From the NCBI GenBank assembly GCA_019925095.2, contig CM034410.1:15792436-15856435 (forward strand): DNA of 64,000 nt, written 5' to 3'. This stretch comes from Dendrolimus kikuchii (Eukaryota > Arthropoda > Insecta > Lepidoptera > Lasiocampidae). Shown in pieces: positions 31,706-41,446 of the stretch (its first letter is position 1; each line of letters opens with the position of its first letter). Made by a program: the position numbers and the translations under genes. A model generated the notes under the pieces. It made no database searches, was not told where the DNA came from, and worked only from the letters and a program-made list of their open reading frames with translations.

Positions 31706-31907
31706 TAAAAAAATTACATTACAATAGGCGGTCTTATCGGTATTGGCGATTTCTTCCAAACAACCTTTGTATGGACAAAGTTTGATAAGAACAGAAGTAT
31801 GTTGCATCATTCTCACTACCGAAATCAGTATCTTATTAATATATTTATACATGATATAATATACATACATTAATAATATATAAATAAATTATCTATACAT
31901 ATAATAA

Positions 31908-32043
31908 AAGCGTGCATGACAAGAGTTATGAATGTCAAAGAAGCAAGTGAGGTATGTAAGAATAAGCCTAAATGGCGCTCTGTTGTTCGTGCCTACCCCG
32001 CAAGGGAACTGGCGTGAAGTTATGTATGTATGTATGTATCTAT
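31908..32043 (+). mobile_element. 5'-truncated RTE-like LINE (very short)
   Basis: Last ~135 bp of the family, starting at GTGCATGACAAGAG. Flanked by imperfect repeats ATCTATACATATAATAAAA and ATCTATGTATATAATAAAA. Confidence 0.8.
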
Positions 32044-32181
32044 GTATATAATAAAACTGTAGAGGTCGAATTTCTGTACAATGAAAAAAAATGCTAAAAA
32101 CCGAGTCAGAGGGATGTAAGAAGTGAACTAATTTAGATTTAATATTTTCTTAAGTTTTCGCGACTTGTATACATAATAAAC

Positions 32182-32306
32182 AAGTTTTGATGATTGGATC
32201 CCAAACAGGTAGTACTTGTCTTGATTTGAAAAAAAAAAACACCCAAATTTCAATAGTGAAGATGGTTGGCAAGTACCACCTGCTTGGGATCCAATCATCA
32301 AAACTA
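32182..32306. mobile_element. 125-bp hairpin MITE
   Basis: Left arm 32182-32219 and right arm 32270-32306 pair with about two mismatches (AGTTTTGATGATTGGATCCC). Loop of ~50 bp. Flanked by a stretch also present at 16987-17030. Confidence 0.65.
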
Positions 32307-32451
32307 TTAAGACCCAAACCCAGCAAAAACCAGCTGCCAGACCTCAAGACACTGTGAGCTCTTTCTGCGTACAACGGAACACAAACCAACTTAACTGATA
32401 ATTACTTTTATTTTTCCTTCCACCCATTTTAATATTATATAAAATTATTAG

Positions 32452-32545
32452 AGCTAGGCATGTTTGCTGAAGAGTTTCTTGCCCCGCTTCTTCTCTTCAA
32501 GCCATAACATGTTGCGAAGCGGTAATAAATTAGATTAGGCTCCCA
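32452..32545 (+). mobile_element. Jockey-like LINE 3' tail fragment
   Basis: GGCATGTTTGCTGAAGAG ... ACATGTTGCGAAGCGG block only, diverged. A similar piece is at 60495-60562. Confidence 0.55.
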
Positions 32546-32759
32546 TAGAGTAAATAATAACCATAAACAAAATTAAAATTAACAAGTTGGCGGTAGGCTA
32601 AATAAAACTTTAACAATACTTGTTGACACTTGACATCTGTGACTTCCGTGATCACGGCCACTGAAAAGTGGCCGAAACGTCGGGAAAAAACCAAAATCTA
32701 ATAAAATTACCGCGCTTAAAACCGTTAAAACATAGTTTTATAATTTATATGTTTTTCAA

Positions 32760-32948
32760 ATTTTTTGTTTCTCTATTTTTACGGGCTAATCTCTGAAACG
32801 ACTGGACCGATTTAAATGAAAGTTTGTATGGTGGTAGCTTATATGCCTGGTCAACATATAGGATACTTGTAATCCCGAAAAGTTAAAGAGTTACCGTGGG
32901 ATAGTTAAACAAAACTTACCACGTGGACGGAGTCGCGGGCATCAGGTA
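32760..32948 (+). mobile_element. Helitron-like 3' end fragment
   Basis: GGGCTAATCTCTGAAACGAC ... GGACGGAGTCGCGGGCATC, then AGGTAGTG in place of AGCTAGT. A 5' end of a similar element (TATTATAAACGCGAAAGTAA) is at 36632-36730. Confidence 0.5.
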
Positions 32949-32984
32949 GTGTGTAAATAAAATATGATACTGGCAATAACTGCT

Positions 32985-33180
32985 GCTGCATCCTTAAATT
33001 GAGCTGATGATAGGTAATAATAATCCTTCACAAGTCTACTAAAAATAGGCAGTGACTTGGCTAGCTTGATATCAACAGGCAGCGCGTTCCGAAGACGAAC
33101 TGCTTGGACTGTGAAGGACTTGCCATAAAAGCTAGATGTATGCAGAGGAGTTTTAAGTGCATGCATAATAATAACTCTAT
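32985..33180 (-). mobile_element. LINE RT C-terminal fragment
   Basis: LKTPLHTSSFYGKSFTVQAV, RNALPVDIKLAKSLPIFSRL; matches the larger copy at 40290-40680. Interrupted on the right by the ~600-bp LINE tail. Confidence 0.65.
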
Positions 33181-33182
33181 GA

Positions 33183-33800
33183 AACCCGCAGGGGGGCTTT
33201 GTGGCGAAGCCTTAGGTGAGTAGCGACACCTCGTACCTGACTCCGGGGGCCAAGCTAAGGCCCCCGCCTCCGTGCTTGCCTTAGCTGACCGGCACGGAGT
33301 GGAGATCGCTAGAGCTAAGACTCAAGCTCCAGGGGTGGAAGTGATAAATGGTATCACGTCAGAAGTAGCTTCGGTGAACCTGCAGCCCACCTCTCTACAC
33401 CCCTTAGCCACTCACACCCATGTTGCCCCTGTCTTCTATGGCATTTTTTGGGGCCCATGCAGGGAGTGGCGAGTCACCGTCTGCCCATTTTTCCATGTTC
33501 CCTGAACATTGCGACGGGCAGACGCCATAGTCCCTATATTCCCAGACCCCTAGTACAATTAGCAGTTCACCACAATAGCCCGGTACTTTTTGTCCTCATT
33601 TCCCACCATAGTCCTACACTGGCCGGGGCTTGTCCTCAAGTGCATTACTATATGGTGTAGACAGGGATAATCGCCGGTCAGTGTCATGCCACATTTACAT
33701 TAAATTTGTCAAGGGGCCTCTACGTGTTGGCCTTCCCATGGCCCCACGCAAGCCCTCTAAAAGTCCGGGCCTATGGCCCGTGGTCTTAAAAGACACTATG
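33183..33800 (+). mobile_element. ~600-bp LINE tail family, copy 2
   Basis: Same element as 30184-30805 in the opposite direction. 3' hairpins CGGGCCTATGGCCCG and GTCTTAAAAGAC. Confidence 0.7.
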
Positions 33801-33949
33801 AAAAAATACTGTTTTTGGCAGTGGTACTCTAAAGGAGACGGTTACGCTATCATACATTTTTGGGCCCAGAGTGTAAAATGATGAGAGTCATTTTAAGATT
33901 TCGTTTTATTATTTTGAATTTTTTTATAATTATAGTGAGTTTAATTATC

Positions 33950-34255
33950 TAAGGCAGATTGATCCCTCTACCTGATACCTCCTTCCGTCCTAAAGTCCAT
34001 CTGTCTTGTAAACGTCTATAAAACATGGTGACCACTTTCCATGAGGTGGATTGTATGCCTATTTGCCTTTCGCACCCTCATTTTCTTGAGCTCTCCTTCA
34101 ATTACGCAACGGTTCTTTAGAACATTTATTTCGCGTAGCCCAATGATATAAATTTCTTAGAGATCAGCAACGCCTGCTGTTGCAAAAGTCCATAGGTGAC
34201 GATGACCGCTTTCCATCAGGTGGACCTGCCTATTTGCCAGATTCGCAATATACAA
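33950..34255 (+). mobile_element. CR1/Zenon-like LINE tails (two pieces)
   Basis: GGTGACCACTTTCCATGAGG near 34025 and GTGACGATGACCGCTTTCCA at 34195 resemble the GGCGACGGTGATCGCTTACC tails of lepidopteran CR1/Zenon LINEs. A third is at 35520-35640 and a short one at 24420-24470. Confidence 0.5.
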
Positions 34256-34259
34256 GAAG

Positions 34260-34560
34260 AATCATCGATAGGGTCTTCAGCCCCATTTTTACGCTTACGC
34301 AACGGTTCTTTAGAACATTTATTCCGTGCACAACGATGATCTGGAGGGATCGTCCCGTCGCGGTATTACCTCTGTGCTATTACATGGGGTTCTTTAACCC
34401 AGGTGTAGCTGAAATCAAATTGAACATCCCAGCGAATTTGGTGGTGAGACGTAGGCAGCCATCAATGTTCCTCGTACCATACGGCAGGACCAACTTGCTT
34501 AATGAGGCGCCGATGACACAGACCTTGCGAACATTGAACAAGATATGTCAACAAATTGTC
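34260..34560 (+). mobile_element. LINE C-terminal fragment
   Basis: Frame includes MIWRDRPVAVLPLCYYMGFF and PYGRTNLLNEAPMTQTLRTL then NKICQQIVIF, a C-terminal pattern of LINE reverse transcriptases. Open but truncated both sides. Confidence 0.55.
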
Positions 34561-34568
34561 ATTTTTCG

Positions 34569-34795
34569 CCAGGTGGTAGGGCATTTGCCCGACTGGATGG
34601 CTACCACCCCTGGTCTAAAGTATGTCGCCATAACAACCTTGAGTTGTGTTCCGGCATTAGTGACCAGGTTCCAGTTTCCCTTAAGAGAGCAGCAGCGCAT
34701 TTGTAGCAACTTTGCTGTTGCAAATGTTCATAGGCGATGGTAACCGCTTTTGTGGGCCGTCTGCCTGTCTGCTGATCTCCTGCAATAAAAAAAAA
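34569..34795 (+). mobile_element. GCAATAAA retroposon, short form
   Basis: Begins GCCAGGTGGTAGGG, ends CCTGCAATAAAAAAAAATAA; a small deletion removes TCCATCAAG. Confidence 0.75.
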
Positions 34796-34851
34796 TAAAA
34801 AAATATTTGTATTGTTAACTGAATTCACAATAACTGCATATAATGTTATAT

Positions 34852-35409
34852 TGTTACGAGTGCGGGATTCGAATTAAAAATGCCGTTGGAATTACTATAG
34901 AGTTTATTAGAACTCATTCCTGAGTTCTAATAAATTCTATAGTATACATATATATAGTATACATTCTATAGAGGGATGAGTGGCGCCGTCTTGGGGAGGC
35001 CTACGTTCAGCAGTGGACTACGAATGGCTGACGACGACTTATTAGAACTATACAAACACGTATAACACAGGTACAAATATAACTGGACGCAACCAGTACA
35101 AACTGCACAATTCAATAACACGCGCAAAGTCCGTCACTATATAGCTTATCAAATGTACGTCTTGCTCGTATCGTAATCCTCGCTTGGCTGCCTCACCCTG
35201 CGTTCGGGCATTCCTTTTATCCTATACAAATACAATATGTCTCGGCGCAAAATACTAGTTTCCAAGAATTAGTTCGACACACCTGTCTAATGACTGCCAT
35301 AAAAGATTACAATACACAATAGACTGTTTTTCTTAATTACAAATTTTAAACACAAAGTAAACAAAATTATGCCAGGCAGGTGTGCATTTGCTTTTGTCGG
35401 CATGTAACA
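34852..35409 (-). mobile_element. solo LTR (family 1) interrupted by a LINE end
   Basis: TGTTACGAG ... TGTAACA, flanked by ATAT at 34848-34851 and 35410-35413. Contains the 124-bp HmRTE-type insert. Confidence 0.82.
34915..35038 (+). mobile_element. HmRTE-type LINE end inserted into an LTR
   Basis: The last 67 bp (34972-35038) match the end of the copy at 2504, including EEAYVQQWT and the GACGAC tail. Target duplication TTATTAGAACT at 34904-34914 and 35039-35049. The first ~57 bp of the insert contain an inverted copy of the target. Confidence 0.82.
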
Positions 35410-35649
35410 ATATGTTATGACGATTGAATATGTATATAGAATGTATTAAGTGTACCAGGCTATCGTGATGGTGACAACTGGAATGATAGCGATGTTTGTA
35501 AATTAATAAATAAGAAGAGCACTATAAATTTCTTAGAGGTCAGCAAAGCATTAGCGACGCCTGCTGTTGCAAAAGTCCATAGGCGACGATGACCGCTTTC
35601 CGTCAGGTGGGCCGTTTACCTGTTTACCTGCTTAAGGTAATAAACAAAT

Positions 35650-36208
35650 ACACACTTTCCGTATCCTATCTCCTCTATCTCATTCCTAATCTCATCGCCT
35701 TTATGGTGTAGTGGAACACTTACAAGCCAATAGATGGCGCTGTGCAATAATTGATGTCACAAACGTTTCCCGAAACATACAAAGAATATATACAAAATTT
35801 CAACTGTAACAGATGGGCCTGCGAGGAACAACACTAGCCTTCCTTTAAGACGGAGGAGCATTCCATCTCGCTCCTCCACCCTATACGGGTCACCCCCTTC
35901 AATGGTATCCTTCATATCCCATCACGTCTTAAAAACTTAGACCACTCAACCACAGGCTCTCACTTCAATGTTCCTTCTCAGTCACTAACAATAGAATTAA
36001 AATGATGTAATATTTCCTAAATTATAATAATATCCACATAAGATTAAATCATTATAATAGATTTTAAAAATAAACCCGAAACAAATAGTAAATAATTTAT
36101 TTATGGAAAACAAATATGTTAAATTAACATAGTACCTGTCTTATCATATCTAGTAATTATAAGAACAAAACAACACTATTTACACAAAGCATGTGCAAGA
36201 TCTTAGTT
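35650..36208. other. unassigned intergenic DNA
   Basis: Between the two transporters; A/T-rich with one CCTTTAAGACGGAGGAG stretch. No exon or repeat supported. Confidence 0.45.
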
Positions 36209-36224
36209 GAGAAATGAGTTAATA

Positions 36225-36610
36225 CATACATAAATACATAGCTTCACGCCAGTTCCCTTGCGGGGTAGGCACGAACAACAGAGCGCCATTTAGGCTTATT
36301 CTTACACACCTCACTTGCTTCTTTCACATTCATAACTCTTGTCATGCACGCCCGTCTGTTATTAAGGATCCTGACATCACCTTCTGCTAGTACACGATCA
36401 ATTTGATCATGGAAGGTGTATCGTGGCCTTCCACGACTTCTGCATCCATCCACTTTTGCATTGTATATCTGTTTAGTCATTCTTTCCACATGCCTAAGCC
36501 ACCGGAGCAATCCTTTCCTTACCTTCACCCCGACACTCTCTTTCAGGCCAACTCTCTTTCTTACTTCGGTATTACGAACGCGGTGCGCGAGCGTCGCTCC
36601 GCAGATTTGA
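36225..36610 (-). mobile_element. 5'-truncated RTE-like LINE
   Basis: Target duplication GAGAAATGAGTTAATA (16 bp) at 36209-36224 and 36611-36626. Shares the loss of HDER codons with the copy at 11471. Confidence 0.85.
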
Positions 36611-36837
36611 GAGAAATGAGTTAATATCTCTATTTATATTATAAACGCGAAAGTAACTCTGTCTGTCTGTTCCGTTTTCACAGAAAAACTAAGGGACCTA
36701 TTTGGCTGAAACTCAGTATATATATACTTATATATATTTGAATAGCTTTAAAAAAAAAAATATGAAACACGTTGTACTCGCCTATGATATAAGAAGGTTG
36801 CTCTCAATTCCCTTGGGTACCATTCATGGGACAGGAC

Positions 36838-36945
36838 ATTTGCAATACCATAAGTGCTATAAATGCGTTGCTGCTCTCTAAAGGGAGAGTGGAAGTTGGC
36901 CACTAATATCGGAACGCTACTCAAGGTTGTTATGGCGGCATATGC
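36838..36945 (-). mobile_element. GCAATAAA retroposon fragment, diverged
   Basis: Matches the GACATTTGCAA ... GTTGTTATGGCG part only, with many changes; an old copy just left of a full one. Confidence 0.6.
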
Positions 36946-37015
36946 ATGGCATCAAGTACTGTTCTTATCTTTATGATGGGTCAGTCAAATACCAGTTGGA
37001 GTCGTTGGAATCATT

Positions 37016-37327
37016 TTTTTTTATTGCAGGAGCTCAGCAGACAGACTGACGGCCCACTTGGTAGAAAGCGGTTACCATCGCCTATGGACATTTGCAACAC
37101 CAAAGGTGCTACAAATGCGCTGTTGCTCTCTTAAGGGAGACTGGAACCTGATCACAAATGCCGGAACACAACTCATGGTTGTTATGGCGACATACTTTAG
37201 ACGAGAGGTGGTAGCCATCCAGTCGGGCAAATGCCCTACCACCTGGCTGTGGGTTGTTTTGTCGCCTCTTACGACAGGCCGCCCGGCCGCAGGAAAATTG
37301 TATTCTTTCACCGTTCCTGCACGGATA
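37016..37327 (-). mobile_element. GCAATAAA retroposon, full length
   Basis: Full unit, CCTGCAATAAAA end on the left, ATCCGTGCAGGAACGG start on the right. Confidence 0.78.
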
Positions 37328-37667
37328 ATTGAGAAAAGAGCTAGGAAGCTGGTCGGCAATGATCGTCTTTTTATGCTCGGCTTCAGAGTCTAGAGCATAG
37401 ACGCAAGGTCGCGGGGCTGACTGTCTCCTATCGGATACATTTCGGGGAGTGTTCCTTATAATTGCAAGAGCTGATACATCCATCCCCATTTTACCATCGG
37501 ACAACCAGATACACCGGCTTACATCACCGTTACATGGTGGAAACACCACCAGTCAAAACCAAGCGTTTCGCTTCAACAGAGGTATGTTGCATTATTCTCA
37601 CTACCGAATCAATATCTTCTAAATATATACATACATGATATAATATACATACATTAATAAAAATTAT

Positions 37668-38057
37668 ATACATACATACATAACTTCACGCCAGTTCCCT
37701 TGCGGGGTAGGCACGAACAACAGAGTGCCATTTAGGCTTATTCTTACACACCTCACTTGCCTCTTTGACATTCATAACTCTTGTCATGCAAGCTCGTCTG
37801 TTCTTAAGGCTCCTGACATCACCTTCTGCTGGTACACGATCAATTTGATCATGGAAGGTGTGTCGTGGCCTTCCACGACTTCTGCATCCATCCACTTTTG
37901 CATTGTATATCTGTTTAGTCATTCATTCATCATGCATTCTTTCCACATGCCCGAACCACCGGAGCATTCCTTTCCATACCTTCACCCCGACACTCTCTTT
38001 CAGACCAACTCTCTTTCTTACTTCGGTATTACGAACGCGGTCCGCGAGCGTCACTCG
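37668..38057 (-). mobile_element. 5'-truncated RTE-like LINE
   Basis: Same family; short flanking repeat AAAAATTA probable. Its 5' end adjoins the (TA)n that carries the foldback element at 38100. Confidence 0.8.
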
Positions 38058-38662
38058 CGGAAAAATTAAAATAATAAAAAAAAAAATATATATATATATA
38101 TTAGGGCGGATAAATTTTTTTTTTATAAAGCGTATAGCAAAAACGTAATCTATAGGTGATTCTGAGAAATTTTGCTGAAGAGACCATAGCTCTAAGTCGG
38201 TTTTGGAGCCCCCCAAAATTTCAAAATAGATATTTTTCCATATATACATAGAATAATTTAATTAAATTCGTCATAAAATCGGATAGAATTATAGTAGATG
38301 TCTCAATCTGGGCTTGTTTGAAAGGTATTTTTGTTACCTTTCAGAATCTGTATTGATACCAATATTTTTTTTATTTTGAGTAGCGATATTAGGAATTTTT
38401 TGTCGAAAAATAGCCTAGAATGAACTTTTAACTAATAAATTCTGAGATTTTTTTTTGCAGATTATGAAAGTTCAGATAATTTCCAACAACTTTTATTACG
38501 ATCAATTTTTTTGTTTTCGAACTCCTTTTTGTCGGAAAATCGATCTGAAAAAATCAACACTTTCAAGGTTTCAACAAAAAAAACACTATTTTTACATTTT
38601 TAATTCGATTTATTTTTAAATATTATTCTCGACCTTCAATTTAATGTTTTAACGTGGTAATA

Positions 38663-38869
38663 TTATTTTTTAAGGTCCTTTTTACTTTCCATTCGAGGAG
38701 TTTTCTTACGACTTTCTAATGTCACTGCCATAACTCCTTCACGATTCTTTTCTATAACTCGTTTTGAAACACTCATTAATAATTGTACATGTTTTTCTGT
38801 TCCTTGTACGTGCATTGGAATTTATGGATCAGCCAGTGGTGGTTCATCGAAATCTAAGTATTCTACCAA
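38663..38869 (-). pseudogene. coding remnant inside the foldback element
   Basis: 69 codons: LVEYLDFDEPPLADP, one TAA, then MHVQGTEKHVQLLMSVSKRV, AVTLESRKKTPRM and a final KKDLKK stop. Codons flow on both sides of the single stop. Probably the C-terminus of the element's own protein; I cannot name the family. Confidence 0.5.
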
Positions 38870-39088
38870 GTATTCTACAGATATCAATACAGATTCTGAA
38901 AGGTGATAAAAATACCTTTCAAACAAGCCCAGATTGAGAAATCTACTATAATTCTATCCGATTTTATGACGAATTTAATTAAATTGTTCTATGTATATAT
39001 GGAAAAATTTCTATTTTGAAATTTTGGGGGGCTCCAAATCCGACTTAGAGCTATGGTCTCTTGAGCAAAATTTCTCAGAATCACCTAT

Positions 39089-39760
39089 TGTTTGAGCTTC
39101 CAGAGTTCGCAGTGGGAAATCATAGGCGCTAAATTCTTGAGAATAACTAATTTATTTATTGGAAGATTACAAAGTCGTCGGTTGAAGTTGGTATTCAAAA
39201 TTGAAGTTCAAAATTGAAGTAGCGTTCTTCTTATCTCACGTTGAAGTTTGGTGTTTAAAGTTATAGTCGCGTTCGCGACATCATCCCGCCCGGCATGAAC
39301 ACTGTATGATGTTCAGGATGAAGTTTGAAGAGGGCAGATGTTGATGTATGCTTGCATTATGGTTTAATTTCAGCAACTCTGCTGACTGCGTCACCGCCTG
39401 GTAAAGTTATACCACTCGGCCCACGAACAACAGTAGAGGAGGCTGGTTGCGAATCTTTCCAAGAATAACAGATCCAACTTTCAATTTCCTTGATGAATGA
39501 TTTGCTTTTGGTCTGAAGGAGAGAAATTCGTTCTGTTGAATAATGTTGCCAGAAATGTTGTCGTAATTTTTCAGCTTGTGATATTATTGACGGCGATGTA
39601 AATTTTGCTAAGTGTTCGTACGACGCTGACAAAAGAGATCGTCCGATGAGGAATTGGAACGGAATTGCAAAGGATGGATCATAACGGTCTTTAGATAAGA
39701 GTTTAGAGGACAAAAAAATTAAAATTGTCCTTACTTGCAGCAAGCACGCACATATAAAAA
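39089..39760 (-). mobile_element. BEL/Pao retrotransposon fragment with LTR
   Basis: Minus strand: IPFQFLIGRSLLSASYEHL, LRQHFWQHYSTERISLLQTK and PGGDAVSRVAEIKP (C-terminus of BEL/Pao Pol, with a frameshift), a polypurine GGGCGGGA, then a 195-bp LTR (39089-39283) with TG...CA ends and AATAAATAAATTAG. The upstream Pol is missing. Confidence 0.75.
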
Positions 39761-40151
39761 TAAATTTAAAATAAATACCTTACACAAGATGAAAGAAAAT
39801 AAATCCAAACAATTTAAGAAGCTTAACCAGTTAATTGCTAGCACCAACAAGTGTAGACTGTAGTGTCTTTATTTAAACATGTACACGATTCTGGGCTTGC
39901 CACAGTAAAATATGAAATAGTTTAGAGCCACCGGAAGAGCCCTTTTAGTAAGATCAGTGACAAGTATGAAATGGATGGCCGTTACTGTAAAAAACGCGAA
40001 AACATACACATAGGTATATTATATAAATGATTTAATCAGACTACTACTACCTCTGCTTCATCAATCGACTATAAATACTGGACTGGTGTGCAGTATTACG
40101 TTTTTGCTATACGCTTCATCAAAAAAATCGTTCCATATAATTTGACCCGCC

Positions 40152-40156
<5 letters not shown>

Positions 40157-40222
<66 letters not shown>
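40157..40222. repeat. (TA)n microsatellite
   Basis: About 33 uninterrupted TA units, at the right end of the foldback element. Shorter tracts at 6581-6610 and 38083-38100. Confidence 0.9.
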
Positions 40223-40224
<2 letters not shown>

Positions 40225-40289
40225 TAATACGATATATGTAAATAAAGTATTATAAAATACACTTACATAAAAATAACTAGAAAAATATG

Positions 40290-40680
40290 ACAATAACTGT
40301 TACATCCTTAATTTGAGCTATAATAATTCTTCGCAAGTCTATTGAAAATAGGCAGTGATTTGGCTAGCTTTGTATTAACTGGCAGCGCGTTCCAAAGACG
40401 AACTGCTTGGACTGTGAAGGATTTGCCATAAGAGCTAGTTGTATGCAGAGGAGTTTTAAGTAAAAAAAAATCCGAGAATCTGAGAGACTAAGTTACCGGC
40501 ATAAAGGTAATGAAATTGTTCCTTGAGGTATGCAGGGGTCTGAGGATTAAATAATGTATTATACAGAAGATACAGTATATGAGCATTCCGGCGAAGACGT
40601 ATTGGAAGCCACTCGAGTTTGGCGCGGAATTCTGAAACATGATCATATTTACGCAAACCAAATATGAGTACCAACCAATA
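40290..40680 (-). mobile_element. LINE RT C-terminal fragment
   Basis: Reads LRKYDHVSEFRAKLEWLPIR, RRNAHILYLLYNTLFNPQTP, then after a frameshift LKTPLHT, FTVQAVRL, NALPVN and AKSLPIF. A CR1/L2-group style C-terminus. Confidence 0.65.
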
Positions 40681-41050
40681 TATAAAAATGTATTAATTAA
40701 TTACTTTTCATACGCAGTTAAAGTGAAACTTCAGATAATATACTCACAGATAATTCTTCTCTAACTTTTATTAATATAAATATAACTCCTTTAGCCTACC
40801 ATCCGTCAACTATGGTATCACTTTCAATTTTGCACTAAGTCTAAAAATGTTATTCTCAGTTTTATTCTGGTCCAAATTGGACCTATGTCATCGCTCTTGT
40901 TGACTCTCTAATCTGTGTTGCACAATGTAAAACTCGTATCTCATTCTCGAAGGCTTAGTCCTATAGATTTATGTGTTTAAGTCTAGTATCGCTTTCTCGT
41001 TTCATCGAGTTTCAAATCACAACTATTGTAAAGAAGTTTCACTTCAGTAA

Positions 41051-41056
41051 TTTATT
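41051..41056 (-). terminator. polyadenylation signal of sugar transporter B
   Basis: AATAAA on the minus strand about 155 bases after the stop codon, in DNA without recognised repeats. Canonical signal at a plausible distance; cleavage not shown. Confidence 0.5.
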
Positions 41057-41209
41057 GTAGAAAGTGACAAAAACATTTTACAATTACAACTTAAGTTATG
41101 TATATAAATTATCTCTAACCCCCCCAAACTAGGTTCAGCCCTGAGCATTGATTTTAAACTCAAAACACCATTGATAAAACTGATCATTGACACTTATAAC
41201 ATGAAGACT

Positions 41210-41446
41210 TTATGTCTTGGTTTCCTTCCTTTTAAGAAACAGGGGCTGTATGGCATCGGCAGGAAGCCCTTTGGTCTCCGGTAAGTAGTAGTAGCAGTAG
41301 ATGGCACCGAGAAAGCTGACTGCAGAGAAGCCATAGAAAACCACCCCAAGACCAGTGTATTCGACGAGAATGGAGAAAATGCTCAACGTGATAAAGTTCA
41401 TAATCCAGGCGCAAGCGTTCACCATACTGTTGCAGAGGCCACGGAC
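41210..41446 (-). CDS. sugar transporter B, last coding exon
   Basis: VRGLCNSMVNACAWIMNF (TM11), TM12 and LPETKGLPADAIQPLF, ending KRKETKT and TAA at 41210-41212. The PETKG motif marks the true C-terminus of the family. Confidence 0.9.
   Translation of the reverse strand, partial: VRGLCNSMVNACAWIMNFITLSIFSILVEYTGLGVVFYGFSAVSFLGAIYCYYYLPETKGLPADAIQPLFLKRKETKT

Larger units (their letters stand above)
38100..40158. mobile_element. foldback DNA element in a (TA)n tract, split by the BEL fragment
   Basis: Left arm 38102-38365; right arm 38870-39088 plus its outer part 40096-40158. Arms share AGCGTATAGCAAAAACGTAA, AGAGACCATAGCTC and AAATTTTGGGGGGCTCC. (TA)n lies outside both ends. The 500-bp spacer holds a minus-strand coding remnant. 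Confidence 0.78.

Noticed and set aside
39357..39743. Stand-alone 128-codon gene on the minus strand
   Set aside because: Sequence fits the BEL/Pao Pol C-terminus, followed by a polypurine tract and LTR.
40680..41209. Another exon between the transporters
   Set aside because: No frame with sugar-porter motifs; contains only the 3' UTR and signal of transporter B.
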